DNA from: Chryseobacterium sp. MEBOG06
GTDB lineage: Bacteria; Bacteroidota; Bacteroidia; Flavobacteriales; Weeksellaceae
Direction: 5' to 3'
DNA length: 64,000 nt
NCBI RefSeq assembly: GCF_021869765.1
Contig: NZ_CP084580.1
Span: 868,001-932,000, forward strand
Below the pieces are notes generated by a model. The model was not told where the DNA came from. It was given only the letters and a program-made list of their open reading frames with translations, and ran no database searches. Position 1 is the stretch's first letter, and each line of letters opens with the position of its first letter. Below, in pieces: positions 25,870 through 34,631 of this stretch. The translations under genes were made by a program, and so were the position numbers.

Positions 25870-26808
25870 ATGAAAAAATATATTAGCACTCTTTTAGTAT
25901 TAGTTTCGGGATTTGCCTTTTCCCAGACTATTCTAAACGCTTCTTCTGCAGAAGAGTTTAGACAGATGAGAGCGGACAACAAACAAAAAGTTGGTGATAC
26001 TATTATAGATAAAACAGTAAAGCCTCTTGAATATGGATTTGTTGAGGATAAAGATATCCTTAAGAGTATGTTTGTTTGGGAAATCATTGATATGAATGAT
26101 AAGATCAACCAGCCATTCTATTATGACAATCCGGATGGCCTTCTTGCTACTCCTACAAGATCTCTATATCAGTTGTTATTAGATGCTGCTTTAACTGGAA
26201 AAATTGAGCAGGTTTATGATGATGAAAACTTTACCGTAAAGCTTTCACCTGAAGGAATTCAGAAAAGATTGGAAAAAGTAATCATTAATGATGCTGCTAT
26301 CGATATCCTAAATTCTGGAAGACAGCTTACAGATCAGGAAAAGAAACAATATACCGATGTATTTAAGACCACTACTGATAAAGTAAAAGTTCTTAAAATA
26401 ATGGGTATGTGGTTTATTGATAAGAGAGATGGGCAGATGAAATACAGACCTTTGGGAATTGCTGCAATGGGTCCTGATCCTGCAGTACAGGGTGTTATTG
26501 GGCCTGATGGGAAACCTATTGCCAGCAACGATGAGCTGATCGATTTGTTCTGGATTTTCTATCCTAATGCAAGAGATATTTTAGCAAATAACTATGTTTT
26601 CAATAGAAAAAATTCTTCTGCTGACTTATCTTTTGACGATGTGATCAATGCAAGAAGATTCTCTTCTGTTATCTATAAATCTTCAAGCGGTTTAGGAGAC
26701 GGTACAATCAAAGATTATGTTCCTAAAGATGCTGATGATCAGTTAGAAGAAAGTAACAGAATCAAAGCACAGATTCTGGAAATGGAAAATGATATGTGGA
26801 ATTACTAA
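25870..26808 (+). CDS. gldN: Gliding motility / T9SS ring protein GldN (PorN)
   Basis: A 312-residue periplasmic partner of GldK. The signal peptide MKKYISTLLVLVSGFAFSQ is followed by the conserved helical start. Family features include LEYGFVEDKDILKSMFVWEIIDMN and MGMWFIDKRDGQMKYRPLGI. It is the last gene of gldKLMN and is closed by a hairpin terminator 21 bp beyond the stop. Confidence 0.95.
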   Translation: MKKYISTLLVLVSGFAFSQTILNASSAEEFRQMRADNKQKVGDTIIDKTVKPLEYGFVEDKDILKSMFVWEIIDMNDKINQPFYYDNPDGLLATPTRSLYQLLLDAALTGKIEQVYDDENFTVKLSPEGIQKRLEKVIINDAAIDILNSGRQLTDQEKKQYTDVFKTTTDKVKVLKIMGMWFIDKRDGQMKYRPLGIAAMGPDPAVQGVIGPDGKPIASNDELIDLFWIFYPNARDILANNYVFNRKNSSADLSFDDVINARRFSSVIYKSSSGLGDGTIKDYVPKDADDQLEESNRIKAQILEMENDMWNY

Positions 26809-26829
26809 CTTTCACTTGATATTTATACA

Positions 26830-26862
26830 AAACCTGAGTACTTTTACTCAGGTTTTTTTTAT
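26830..26862 (+). terminator. Terminator of the gldKLMN operon
   Basis: The 11-bp stem AAACCTGAGTA/TACTCAGGTTT (26830-26840 / 26845-26855) with loop CTTT is followed by a T-run. It ends only a few bases before the start codon of the next gene. Confidence 0.88.
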
Positions 26863-26863
26863 T

Positions 26864-27898
26864 ATGAGAAATGTAGATTATATTATTGTAGGCGATGGAT
26901 ATGCAGGGCTTTTTTTAGCCCATCACCTGATTATGAATAAAAAGTCCTTTGTGATCTTTTCCGAAGGAAAAAAGAGTGCTTCACAGGTTTCTGCAGGCAT
27001 CATTAATCCTGTTGTTCTTAAGAAGTTTACCACATTCTGGAAAGCGCAGGAGCAGATTGATTTTCTTAAGGCAAGTCTTAAAGAAATAGAATCCTATACC
27101 GGAGAAAATTATTTGATTAATGCACCTATCCACAGAATCTTTCATGATGAGAATGAACAGAACCTGTGGCTGAAAAAATCGGCAAATGAAGAATTAACTA
27201 ATTTTCTTGATCAAAATTTCGATCGCTTAAATGGGTTAAAAAACGATTTTCTGACGGGAAAGGTGAATCAGTCTGCCAGACTGAATGTAAGTGGTTTTTT
27301 TGCAGGTTTATTCAGTTTTTTAAAAAAAAATGATCATTTAATAAATGAAAAGTTTGATTATACCAAAGTAAACCCTTCCGAATCATCCTATAAAGATTTT
27401 ATTTTTAAAAATATTATTTTCTGTGAGGGAATGGGAGTGAAAGACAATCCGTATTTTTCAGAAATTATGGTAAATCCCAATAAGGGACATCATATAAAAG
27501 TTAAACTATCACAGCCAATTCCTGAAAACATAACCATTAAAAAGAAACATTTCTTATTCCCTACGGGAAATGGGCTTTATTTTTATGGAGGAACTTATGA
27601 CAGAGAACAGCTTCACCAGCATATTGATGAATCGGCGGTTGCTCAGTTGGTTAAAGGACTTTCCGAATTTTATCCTTACAATTTTGAAGTTGAGGAAGTA
27701 CACTTTGGTTTTCGACCTACAGTAAAAGACCGAAGACCAATTATTGGTAGGCATGAAAATTTCAGTAACTTATATGTATTTAATGGGTTGGGGGCCCGTG
27801 GTATTTTGAACGGCTGTTATTTTTCAAGAGACCTTATTCGTTTTATTGAAGAAGATATCCCATTGCATGAAGAAGTTTCATGGGACAGGTTTAAATAA
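26864..27898 (+). CDS. FAD-dependent oxidoreductase (DAO family)
   Basis: A cytoplasmic flavoprotein of about 344 residues. The dinucleotide-binding loop is VDYIIVGDGYAGLFLAHHL at the N-terminus, and the C-terminal part has the DAO closing pattern GFRPTVKDRRPIIGRH...GLGARGILNG. The family oxidises amines or amino acids with FAD. The ATG at 26864 places the Rossmann strand at the N-terminus; a longer frame from 26789 would run through the gldN terminator and is rejected. The substrate is unknown. Confidence 0.85.
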   Translation: MRNVDYIIVGDGYAGLFLAHHLIMNKKSFVIFSEGKKSASQVSAGIINPVVLKKFTTFWKAQEQIDFLKASLKEIESYTGENYLINAPIHRIFHDENEQNLWLKKSANEELTNFLDQNFDRLNGLKNDFLTGKVNQSARLNVSGFFAGLFSFLKKNDHLINEKFDYTKVNPSESSYKDFIFKNIIFCEGMGVKDNPYFSEIMVNPNKGHHIKVKLSQPIPENITIKKKHFLFPTGNGLYFYGGTYDREQLHQHIDESAVAQLVKGLSEFYPYNFEVEEVHFGFRPTVKDRRPIIGRHENFSNLYVFNGLGARGILNGCYFSRDLIRFIEEDIPLHEEVSWDRFK

Positions 27899-27946
27899 TT
27901 ACGAGTAGTAGGTCATTCAACATTTCAGAAAACCAATGTCAAATTT

Positions 27947-28204
27947 ATGAATGAAAATATTTTAGGTATCGTTGCAGGAGTTCTCACTTCTATTTCCATG
28001 ATTCCTCAGCTAATAAAGGTTATTCGGGAAAAAAATGTGGAAGATATTTCCTTACTCATGCTTTTGGTTCTTATTTCAGGGCTGTCATTATGGGTGTGGT
28101 ATGGCTTCAAGAAGTATGAACTGCCTATTATAATATCGAATTCATTTGCCGTACTGGTGAATATAAGTCTTCTGATCTGTTACATGAAGTACAATAAAAA
28201 GTAA
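27947..28204 (+). CDS. SemiSWEET-type sugar transporter (PQ-loop)
   Basis: An 85-residue inner-membrane protein with three predicted helices, the size and topology of bacterial SemiSWEETs, which dimerise to form a sugar uniporter. The first helix carries the PQ motif (SMIPQLIKV) and the second has LVLISGLSLWVWYG with the Trp-rich segment; SNSFAVLVNISLLICY forms the third helix and contains the substrate-site Asn. It lies 48 bp after the oxidoreductase and before a terminator. Confidence 0.88.
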   Translation: MNENILGIVAGVLTSISMIPQLIKVIREKNVEDISLLMLLVLISGLSLWVWYGFKKYELPIIISNSFAVLVNISLLICYMKYNKK

Positions 28205-28220
28205 TTCTGAAATTAAGAAT

Positions 28221-28262
28221 AAAAAAAGGACGCCTTACAGAATAAGGCGTCTTTGTATTTTA
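28221..28262. terminator. Terminator between convergent genes
   Basis: GACGCCTTA/TAAGGCGTC (28229-28237 / 28243-28251) has an A-run before it and CTTTGTATTTT after it. It serves the SemiSWEET gene and probably the META-domain gene on the other strand. Confidence 0.8.
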
Positions 28263-28277
28263 ACTGCAGACTGCAGA

Positions 28278-28715
28278 CTATTGAAGAACAAATTTAGCTA
28301 AAGGAGCCATTCTTGCTTTGTTTAAAGTCAGTGTATTTCCATTTACAGAATAGTTATCTGCTGCCAGAATTGCTTTCGTAAACTGATTTTCAATATCAAG
28401 ATCTTCACAAGCCATCATCGTAGACATTCCCTGATTGAATTTAATTCTCATTATTTCAGGTTTTATCTCAAAAGTACCACCCAGCCCGTTACATCCTGCA
28501 TGACCTTCATACCTCATTCCATCCATCTCCAGTTTGAAATAAGGGTTGTTTTTAGGATTTTTCAGCTTGATAGGCTGCCCGTTAAGCTCAGTTAATTTCC
28601 AGGTTTTTCCTGTAATATCAGCATTTGTTTTTTGTGCACTGGTTTGTGGTTTACAAGAAACAACAAGGAAAGTGGCCAGAACAAGTGCGGATAAATAATA
28701 ATAAAAGCTTTTCAT
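28278..28715 (-). CDS. META domain lipoprotein (HslJ-like)
   Basis: A 145-residue envelope lipoprotein. The signal ends LATFLVVSC with lipobox VVSC, followed by the META/HslJ domain: TGKTWKLTELNGQPI, GHAGCNGLGGTFEI, STMMACEDLDIENQF and a final MAPLAKFVLQ. In E. coli HslJ the domain is linked to heat and novobiocin tolerance; here the role is unknown. It lies 36 bp downstream of another lipoprotein gene on the same strand, so the two form an operon. Confidence 0.86.
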   Translation of the reverse strand: MKSFYYYLSALVLATFLVVSCKPQTSAQKTNADITGKTWKLTELNGQPIKLKNPKNNPYFKLEMDGMRYEGHAGCNGLGGTFEIKPEIMRIKFNQGMSTMMACEDLDIENQFTKAILAADNYSVNGNTLTLNKARMAPLAKFVLQ

Positions 28716-28751
28716 AATTGTTATTTTTAATATGAATTTGGATACATTATA

Positions 28752-29144
28752 CTAATATGATGCCATTTTTGCTGGCCCTGCGTCTTTTTTTGCCTGTTTA
28801 AGATGGAAAAGGACCATGTCTACATTTTTCTTTAAAAACGTGATATTTCCTTTAATTTCAGAGTATTGGTACTCTTCATTAGAAGCCGTGTACTCAGGTA
28901 AAGCAATGCTTTTTTTAAGGTCATAAGTTTTACCGTTTAAATGTACAGTGGCTGTATTTTTAGTACTGTTGATAGATACTTCTATCTTTTCTCCGTCGCT
29001 GTCTACATAGATATTCTTAGAAATATCATCTGTATTTTCAGGAGTGGCTGCGGTAATGGTTTCGGCTTCTTTTCCCGGATGTTTACACGCTGCTAAGGAA
29101 ACAATGGTCAATCCCCAAAGGATAGGTGTTAATAATTTTTTCAT
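28752..29144 (-). CDS. Hypothetical lipoprotein, 130 aa
   Basis: The signal MKKLLTPILWGLTIVSLAAC with lipobox SLAAC is followed by KHPGKEAETITAA. The mature part is about 110 residues of mixed beta structure (SDGEKIEVSINSTKNTATVHL), resembling the small C-type-lysozyme-inhibitor/MliC-like fold, but the diagnostic cysteines are lacking. It is the first gene of a two-gene lipoprotein operon with the META protein. Function unknown. Confidence 0.7.
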   Translation of the reverse strand: MKKLLTPILWGLTIVSLAACKHPGKEAETITAATPENTDDISKNIYVDSDGEKIEVSINSTKNTATVHLNGKTYDLKKSIALPEYTASNEEYQYSEIKGNITFLKKNVDMVLFHLKQAKKDAGPAKMASY

Positions 29145-29797
29145 AGTGATAAGTGATTTTAAAGTGTTTCATGAATTGTGGTGTTAATACTATATAAAAA
29201 TACGAATATTTTTAATCAATATATGTTAATTTTACATAAAATAATAGTATTTTTTAATTAGTCTGCCTGTGGCACGGCTATCTTAAAAACATTTTTCGGA
29301 GAAACAGGAGGTTACGAACTGTAGATTTAGAAATTCAATAAAGATATTTTAACTGTCTTGTTTTCAATTAAATCAATATTTTTTTTTCATTTGTCATTGG
29401 TGTGTAAATTTTTTGCAAAAGTAATTTAAAAATAAGACAATGCTGATATGAAGATGTAAATAATTAAGAATCATGATAAAACTTAGTTTTTCTTACATTT
29501 ATTTTTTTTCCTTATAAAGAATTATTTTCAAGTAAAATTTTTAAAAAATGATGGTATGGAATGTTAAAAAAAGCAACATCTCTGTTATCTATTCCTGCTT
29601 TTTCGTTTTAAATTAATAAGGTTTTATGAATTTTAAGTTTATTTTAATGTAACACTATAATAGCCAAAATAGCCCTTTAATAAAGGGAAAGATGGATATT
29701 TGTGAGGGATAGGAATTTAAGTATTTTAAAGAAGAGTTAAATTTTGTTAATCCAGTATGATAATATCAAAATCTGGGTGTACATTTGCGACTTCAAA
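29145..29797. other. Gene-free AT-rich intergenic region
   Basis: About 650 bp with no supportable reading frame on either strand and very high A+T content. It must hold the promoters of the minus-strand lipoprotein operon and of the small membrane-protein gene at 29798. A TACATTTG -7-like box is at 29780-29787. I see no tRNA, riboswitch or hairpin of note. Confidence 0.5.
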
Positions 29798-30184
29798 ATG
29801 AGAAACTTTATAGTATACTTTTTAACCGGTCTTTTTCTGCTATTCGTAGTAGAAAGTAGAATTGATGTTAGAACTCTTCGGAATGATTATACAGGTCATG
29901 CTTCTCATCATATGCCCAAAAAAGCCAACCGCCTCAATCAGACTTTTGAGAAGCTTTCTGTTCAGCAGATGGGGGATAATGTAGACAGTTCTACTTTGGA
30001 ACTTACCGAAAATGATTTCCAACTATCGGATATTATGCCTGCAATTATTGCTTTTGCAAGTGTTTTCAGTCTGATCTACATTTTTGGCCTTAAAAGTTAT
30101 AAGCGTCTAAAACCGGATATTCACGGTTTTGTTTTTGGCTTTGCTGCCAAAAGATTTATTCTTATCCGTTCTATCAGAATTTAA
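29798..30184 (+). CDS. Hypothetical small membrane protein
   Basis: A 128-residue protein starting MRNFIVYFLTGLFLLFVV, a signal anchor. A second hydrophobic segment (IMPAIIAFASVFSLIYIFG) lies around residues 75-95, with a basic C-terminus. The longer frame from 29744 would begin upstream of a TACATTTG -7-like box (29780-29787), so the ATG at 29798 is preferred. It lies 150 bp upstream of the RND efflux operon; a connection is possible but not demonstrated. No family recognised. Confidence 0.6.
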   Translation: MRNFIVYFLTGLFLLFVVESRIDVRTLRNDYTGHASHHMPKKANRLNQTFEKLSVQQMGDNVDSSTLELTENDFQLSDIMPAIIAFASVFSLIYIFGLKSYKRLKPDIHGFVFGFAAKRFILIRSIRI

Positions 30185-30334
30185 AATTTCACTTTCCAAT
30201 TCATTTTCTGCCTGATGATTTTATCTCAGGGAGATATCTTTCGTTGTGTATGCCGGTAATCATCACATCGTACCATCTTTTATTACCATTTATTTCTATT
30301 CAAAACATTAACGAATTATATAAGCTCTAGAATT

Positions 30335-31420
30335 ATGATAAAAAGAGTTGCTTCGGGAATTGCACTGAGTGCCCTGTTATTGGCCGTTGGTTGTAATAAG
30401 AAGAAAGAAGAAAAGGAAGAAGTTACGGTATATCCTGTGACATCTCCTGTAGTGATGGATACTGTCATTAATAAAGAATATGTTGCTCAGATCCAGTCTG
30501 TAAAGAACATTGAAGTGAGAGCTCAGGAAAAAGGGTTCCTGGAGAAGATCTTTGTGGATGAAGGACAATATGTGCAGGCAGGACAAACGCTGTTCCGTAT
30601 TATGCCTAAGCTTTATCAGGCAGAATTGTTAAAAGCAAAAGCAGAGGTAGAACAGGCGTCTATTGAGCTTAAAAATGCAAGTACTCTGGCTGGTAACAAT
30701 ATCGTATCTAAAAATGAAAGAGCAATGGCTAAAGCCAAGCTTGATGCTGCAAATGCAGAAATGAAACTGGCTCAGATCCACCTTTCATTTACTGACATTA
30801 AAGCTCCTTTTTCCGGTATTATCAACAGAATTCCTTTGAAACTGGGAAGCTTGGTGGACGAAGGTGATTTACTGACTTCATTGTCTGACAATACAAGTAT
30901 TTATACGTATTTCAACGTTTCTGAACCAGAGTATTTAAGTTATCAGACCCATGCTGCAGACAGAGGCAGCAATCAGGTTTCACTGATTACTGCTAATGCA
31001 GAAATGTATTCGCAGAAAGGAGAAATTCAGACTATTGAAGGAGAATTTGATAACGAAACAGGTAATATAGCATTCCGCGCTAAATTCCCAAATCCGGATA
31101 AACTACTGAGAAACGGAGAAACTGGAAAAGTACAGATGACGATGCCGGTTCATAATGCTCTGATTATCCCACAGAAAGCAACGTATGAAATACAGGATCA
31201 GAAATATGTTTTTGTTATTGATAAGAACGGTATGGCAAGATCAAGAAATATTAAAGTTGCCTATGAACTTCCGGATCTCTATGTGGTAGGATCAGGGCTT
31301 TCAAAAGGAGATCAGATTCTGCTGGAAGGAGTTCAGAAAGTAAAAGATGATCAAAAGCTGAAAACAAAATTCCAGGATCCTAAAAAGGTTCTTCAATCAT
31401 TGAAATTAAAAGCGGAGTAG
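30335..31420 (+). CDS. RND efflux periplasmic adaptor (membrane fusion protein)
   Basis: A 361-residue lipoprotein adaptor linking the inner-membrane pump to the outer-membrane channel. Lipobox LAVGC ends the signal MIKRVASGIALSALLLAVGC. Barrel-sandwich halves are visible in EVRAQEKGFLEKIFVDEGQYVQAGQTLFRI and the later ADIKAPFSGIINR-like segment (TDIKAPFSGIINRIPLKLGS). A helical hairpin lies between them (about 95-145) and a beta-barrel follows. First gene of an adaptor-pump-channel operon, 19 bp before the pump. Confidence 0.92.
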   Translation: MIKRVASGIALSALLLAVGCNKKKEEKEEVTVYPVTSPVVMDTVINKEYVAQIQSVKNIEVRAQEKGFLEKIFVDEGQYVQAGQTLFRIMPKLYQAELLKAKAEVEQASIELKNASTLAGNNIVSKNERAMAKAKLDAANAEMKLAQIHLSFTDIKAPFSGIINRIPLKLGSLVDEGDLLTSLSDNTSIYTYFNVSEPEYLSYQTHAADRGSNQVSLITANAEMYSQKGEIQTIEGEFDNETGNIAFRAKFPNPDKLLRNGETGKVQMTMPVHNALIIPQKATYEIQDQKYVFVIDKNGMARSRNIKVAYELPDLYVVGSGLSKGDQILLEGVQKVKDDQKLKTKFQDPKKVLQSLKLKAE

Positions 31421-31439
31421 GACTCTAAAGTGAAGAAAT

Positions 31440-34400
31440 ATGTTTAAGAAATTCATTCGCAGACCTGTTCTGTCTATTGTAATCTCATTGATTATCGTAT
31501 TTATGGGAGTACTGTCATTGGTAAAGCTTCCGGTGACTCAGTTCCCGTCCATTTCTCCGCCTAAAGTAAATATTACGGCAGAGTATCCCGGTGCCAATAA
31601 CGAATTGTTGATTAAATCCGTAATTATTCCCCTCGAAAGGGGTCTGAATGGTGTTCCGGGGATGAAATATATGTCATCCAATGCCGGAAATGACGGGGAG
31701 GCTGCTATTCAGATTGTATTTGATCTGGGAACAGATCCCAATGTAGCAGCGGTAAACGTTCAGAACCGTGTATCATCGGTAGTTAACAAGCTTCCTCCTT
31801 TGGTGGTGCGTGAAGGGGTGAAAATTACCCGTGAAGAGCCTAACATGTTGATGTATATTAACCTGTATAGTGATGATCCTAAAGCTGACCAGAAATTCCT
31901 TTTCAACTATGCAGATATCAATGTAATGTCTGAACTGAGAAGGGTAAGTGGTGTTGGTTTTGCCGATATCCTGGGTACCCGTGAGTATGCAATGCGTGTG
32001 TGGCTGAAACCGGACAGACTTACAGCGTATAATATTTCTGCCGATGAAGTGATGGAGGCGCTGAATGAACAAAGTTTGGAAGCTTCTCCGGGAAAAACAG
32101 GAGAGAGTTCAGGAAAAAGAGCGCAGTCTTTTGAATATGTATTAAAATATCCGGGGCGTTTCAATAATGAAAAGGATTATGGAAATATTATTTTAAAGGC
32201 GAAGCCCAATGGCGAATCCGTAAGATTAAAAGATGTTGCAGACATCGAGTTCGGAAGTTCAATGTATGATATTTATTCTACTCTGAATGGTAAACCTTCT
32301 GCGGCTATCACAGTAAAACAGTCATATGGATCTAATGCAAGCGACGTTATTAAGAATGTAAAAGCTCTGATGTCTGACCTTGAAAAGAACAATTTCCCTA
32401 AAGGAATGCATTACGAGATCAGTTATGACGTTTCCAGGTTCCTGGATGCATCCATGGAAAAAGTTATCCATACCTTATTTGAGGCTTTTATATTGGTAGC
32501 TATTGTGGTATTTTTATTCCTTGGAGACTGGCGTTCAACGCTTATTCCAGCACTGGCGGTTCCGGTGTCACTGGTGGGAACCTTTGCGGTAATGTCCGCA
32601 TTTGGTATTACCCTGAACATGATTTCGTTATTTGCATTGGTAATGGCCATCGGGGTCGTCGTCGATGATGCAATTGTCGTTATTGAAGCGGTTCACGCCA
32701 AGATGGAAGAGAAAAACCTTTCCCCTTTAAAGGCTACAGAAGAAGCAATGCATGAGATCAGCGGTGCAATTATCGCTATTACGCTGGTTATGGCCTCTGT
32801 ATTTATTCCTATTGCATTTATGTCAGGGCCGGTTGGGGTATTTTACCGTCAGTTCTCTATTACAATGGCTTCGTCTATTATCCTGTCAGGGGTGGTAGCT
32901 CTTACGTTGACGCCGGCGCTTTGTGCCCTGATCTTAAAAAACAATCATGGAAAAGCAAGAAAGAAAACGCCGATTACTGTTTTCCTTGATAAATTCAATA
33001 ATATATTTACAAAAGGGGCAGGGCGATATGAAAAAATGCTTAATAAAACGGTAACAAAGAAAACAATTACATTACCCTTATTATTAGCCTTTTGTGCAGG
33101 TACTTATTTTCTGACTAACTCAATTCCTTCCGGATTTATTCCTGCGGAAGACCAGGGAATGATTTATGCAATTATCCAGACTCCTCCGGGATCAACACTG
33201 GAGAGAACCAACCAGATTGCGAAAGAACTTTTGAAAGAATCTGAAGGAATTGACGGAGTACAGTCTGTTTCCTCACTGGCAGGATATGAAATCCTGACTG
33301 AAGGGACAGGATCAAACTCCGGAACCTGTCTGATCAATCTTAAAAGCTGGGATGAACGTAAAGAATCTGCAGCAGAAATTATTGAAAAACTGGAGGAAAA
33401 AGCTAAGAATATTCCGGGTGCCAATATTGAATTTTTCCAACCCCCTTCAGTACCGGGATATGGGGCTGCCGGAGGTTTTGAACTTCGTTTGCTGGATAAG
33501 GCAGGAAGTGGAGATTATCATAAAATGGAGCAGGTAAGTAATGATTTTGTAAAGGAACTTAAAAAACGTCCTGAGCTGGGATCAGCATTTACATTCTATT
33601 CTGCGAGTTTTCCACAATATATGCTTAGAATAGACAATGACCTTGCTGAACAGAAGGGCGTATCCATTGAAAAAGCGATGGATAACCTGTCAACGCTGAT
33701 TGGTTCTAACTATGAGACCAGTTTTATCCGTTTTGACAGACCTTATAAAGTAATTGTTCAGGCTGGCCCGCAATACCGCGCATTGCCAAGCGACCTGCTT
33801 AAGCTCTATGTTAAAAATGACAAAGATCAGATGGTTCCATACTCTGATTTTATGAGGCTGGAAAAGGTATATGGATTATCTGAGATGACCAGACATAATA
33901 TGTACAACTCAGCACAGGTAAGTGGAACCCCGGCACCGGGATACAGCAGCGGACAGGCGATTAAAGCCATTCAGGAAGTTGCAGATAAAACACTTCCAAG
34001 AGGTTTTGGTATTGACTGGGCAGGTATTTCAAAAGATGAAGTGAGCCGTGGAAATGAAGCGGTATTTATTTTCCTTGTGTGTTTAGGATTCGTGTACCTT
34101 ATTCTTTCTGCACAGTATGAAAGTTTCATTCTTCCGCTTCCGGTGATCTTATCACTTCCGGTGGGGATTTTTGGGGCCTTCTTATGTTTAAAACTTTTAG
34201 GACTGGAAAACAATATCTATGCACAGGTGGCGATGGTAATGCTTATTGGACTTTTAGGTAAAAATGCAGTATTGATCGTAGAATTTGCCGTACAGAAAAA
34301 AGCAGAAGAAGGTATTCCGGTGATGCAGGCTGCCATTGAAGGGGCTGCTATCCGTTTCCGACCAATCTTAATGACCTCTTTTGCATTTATTGCCGGGTTG

Positions 34401-34631
34401 ATTCCTTTGGTAATAGCTACCGGACCGGGAGCTGTAGGGAACAGAACTATTGGAACAGCAGCAGCAGGAGGAATGCTCATAGGAACAATCTTCGGACTGA
34501 TGATTATTCCGGGATTATACTACATCTTCGGAACCATTGCTGAAAAATCCAAACTCGCGAGATATGAAGAAGAAAATCCTTTAACAGAACAAACTGAACC
34601 TTATGAACATGATGGAAAATTCGAAGACTAA
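31440..34631 (+). CDS. RND multidrug efflux permease (HAE1/AcrB family)
   Basis: A 1063-residue trimeric inner-membrane pump driven by protons. It starts MFKKFIRRPVLSIVISLIIVF, with QFPSISPPKVNITAEYPGAN at the porter entry. The proton-relay Asp pair is in VVVDDAIVVIEAV near residue 410. GPVGVFYRQFSIT and the second-half GLLGKNAVLIVEFA and FRPILMTSFAFIAG are family signatures. Full length with 12 membrane helices in two repeats. It overlaps the downstream channel gene by 29 bp. Substrates cannot be inferred. Confidence 0.95.
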   Translation: MFKKFIRRPVLSIVISLIIVFMGVLSLVKLPVTQFPSISPPKVNITAEYPGANNELLIKSVIIPLERGLNGVPGMKYMSSNAGNDGEAAIQIVFDLGTDPNVAAVNVQNRVSSVVNKLPPLVVREGVKITREEPNMLMYINLYSDDPKADQKFLFNYADINVMSELRRVSGVGFADILGTREYAMRVWLKPDRLTAYNISADEVMEALNEQSLEASPGKTGESSGKRAQSFEYVLKYPGRFNNEKDYGNIILKAKPNGESVRLKDVADIEFGSSMYDIYSTLNGKPSAAITVKQSYGSNASDVIKNVKALMSDLEKNNFPKGMHYEISYDVSRFLDASMEKVIHTLFEAFILVAIVVFLFLGDWRSTLIPALAVPVSLVGTFAVMSAFGITLNMISLFALVMAIGVVVDDAIVVIEAVHAKMEEKNLSPLKATEEAMHEISGAIIAITLVMASVFIPIAFMSGPVGVFYRQFSITMASSIILSGVVALTLTPALCALILKNNHGKARKKTPITVFLDKFNNIFTKGAGRYEKMLNKTVTKKTITLPLLLAFCAGTYFLTNSIPSGFIPAEDQGMIYAIIQTPPGSTLERTNQIAKELLKESEGIDGVQSVSSLAGYEILTEGTGSNSGTCLINLKSWDERKESAAEIIEKLEEKAKNIPGANIEFFQPPSVPGYGAAGGFELRLLDKAGSGDYHKMEQVSNDFVKELKKRPELGSAFTFYSASFPQYMLRIDNDLAEQKGVSIEKAMDNLSTLIGSNYETSFIRFDRPYKVIVQAGPQYRALPSDLLKLYVKNDKDQMVPYSDFMRLEKVYGLSEMTRHNMYNSAQVSGTPAPGYSSGQAIKAIQEVADKTLPRGFGIDWAGISKDEVSRGNEAVFIFLVCLGFVYLILSAQYESFILPLPVILSLPVGIFGAFLCLKLLGLENNIYAQVAMVMLIGLLGKNAVLIVEFAVQKKAEEGIPVMQAAIEGAAIRFRPILMTSFAFIAGLIPLVIATGPGAVGNRTIGTAAAGGMLIGTIFGLMIIPGLYYIFGTIAEKSKLARYEEENPLTEQTEPYEHDGKFED

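Noticed and set aside
26789..26863. N-terminal extension of the FAD oxidoreductase
   Set aside because: It would run through the gldKLMN terminator and put about 25 residues before the Rossmann strand; the ATG at 26864 fits the family.
28201..28262. Riboswitch-like hairpin after the SemiSWEET gene
   Set aside because: It sits between convergent stops with A- and T-runs on its sides; a terminator explains it fully.
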